From positions 1-39,814 of the forward strand of contig CAITQH010000099.1 of assembly GCA_903894475.1 (NCBI GenBank): a DNA stretch of 39,814 nt, written 5' to 3'. The notes below the pieces were generated by a model. That model did not search any database. It saw only the letters and a list, made by a program, of their open reading frames with translations, and had not been told where the DNA came from. Source of the stretch: an uncultured beta proteobacterium. GTDB lineage: Bacteria > Pseudomonadota > Gammaproteobacteria > Burkholderiales > Burkholderiaceae_C. Numbering within the stretch: the stretch's first letter is position 1; every line of letters starts with the position of its first letter. This document shows positions 39,748-39,814 of the stretch, piece by piece. A program made the position numbers and the translations under genes.

Positions 39748-39814
39748 AAAATTCAGGGCCCTTTTTGCAACTTCGTGGCGACGGCGTGGTCAATGAAATC
39801 AAGGACTTACGAGC

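Overview
Mostly core chromosome of a betaproteobacterium; gene content and order look like Burkholderiales/Comamonadaceae (inference, no search was run). From left to right: a TCA-cycle block (acnB partial, a hypothetical secreted protein, mdh, a GntR regulator, sdhCDAB-sdhE-gltA); leuC-leuD-leuB-asd; fimV-truA-trpF-trpB-trpA-accD; a YggT gene; lysS; a MoxR ATPase/GNAT/VWA cluster; tRNA-Arg(CCT) convergent with a pyrC'-pyrB-pyrR-ruvX-yqgE operon; phr; guaC; a PilZ gene; a small hypothetical; an hslR-like S4 gene; and an EipA/DUF1134 gene. From about 35.3 kb onward the sequence becomes accessory or decayed. It contains an internally deleted TctC/Bug remnant, a DUF2145 gene with a partner gene, a possible IS3 OrfA remnant, a hairpin-rich repeat region with no convincing genes, a tyrosine recombinase whose C-terminus is replaced by a BPSL0761-like small protein, and a 45-bp 3' fragment of tRNA-Lys(CTT) that looks like an attachment site. 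The best leads are (1) the tRNA-Lys fragment, chimeric integrase and hairpin-repeat region at 37.9-39.75 kb, (2) the likely catalytically dead DHOase-like PyrC' whose stop codon lies antisense in the tRNA-Arg anticodon loop, (3) the terminator-like hairpin in the guaC leader, and (4) palindromes in the mdh/gntR intergenic region. I found no CRISPR array, rRNA or clear defence system.
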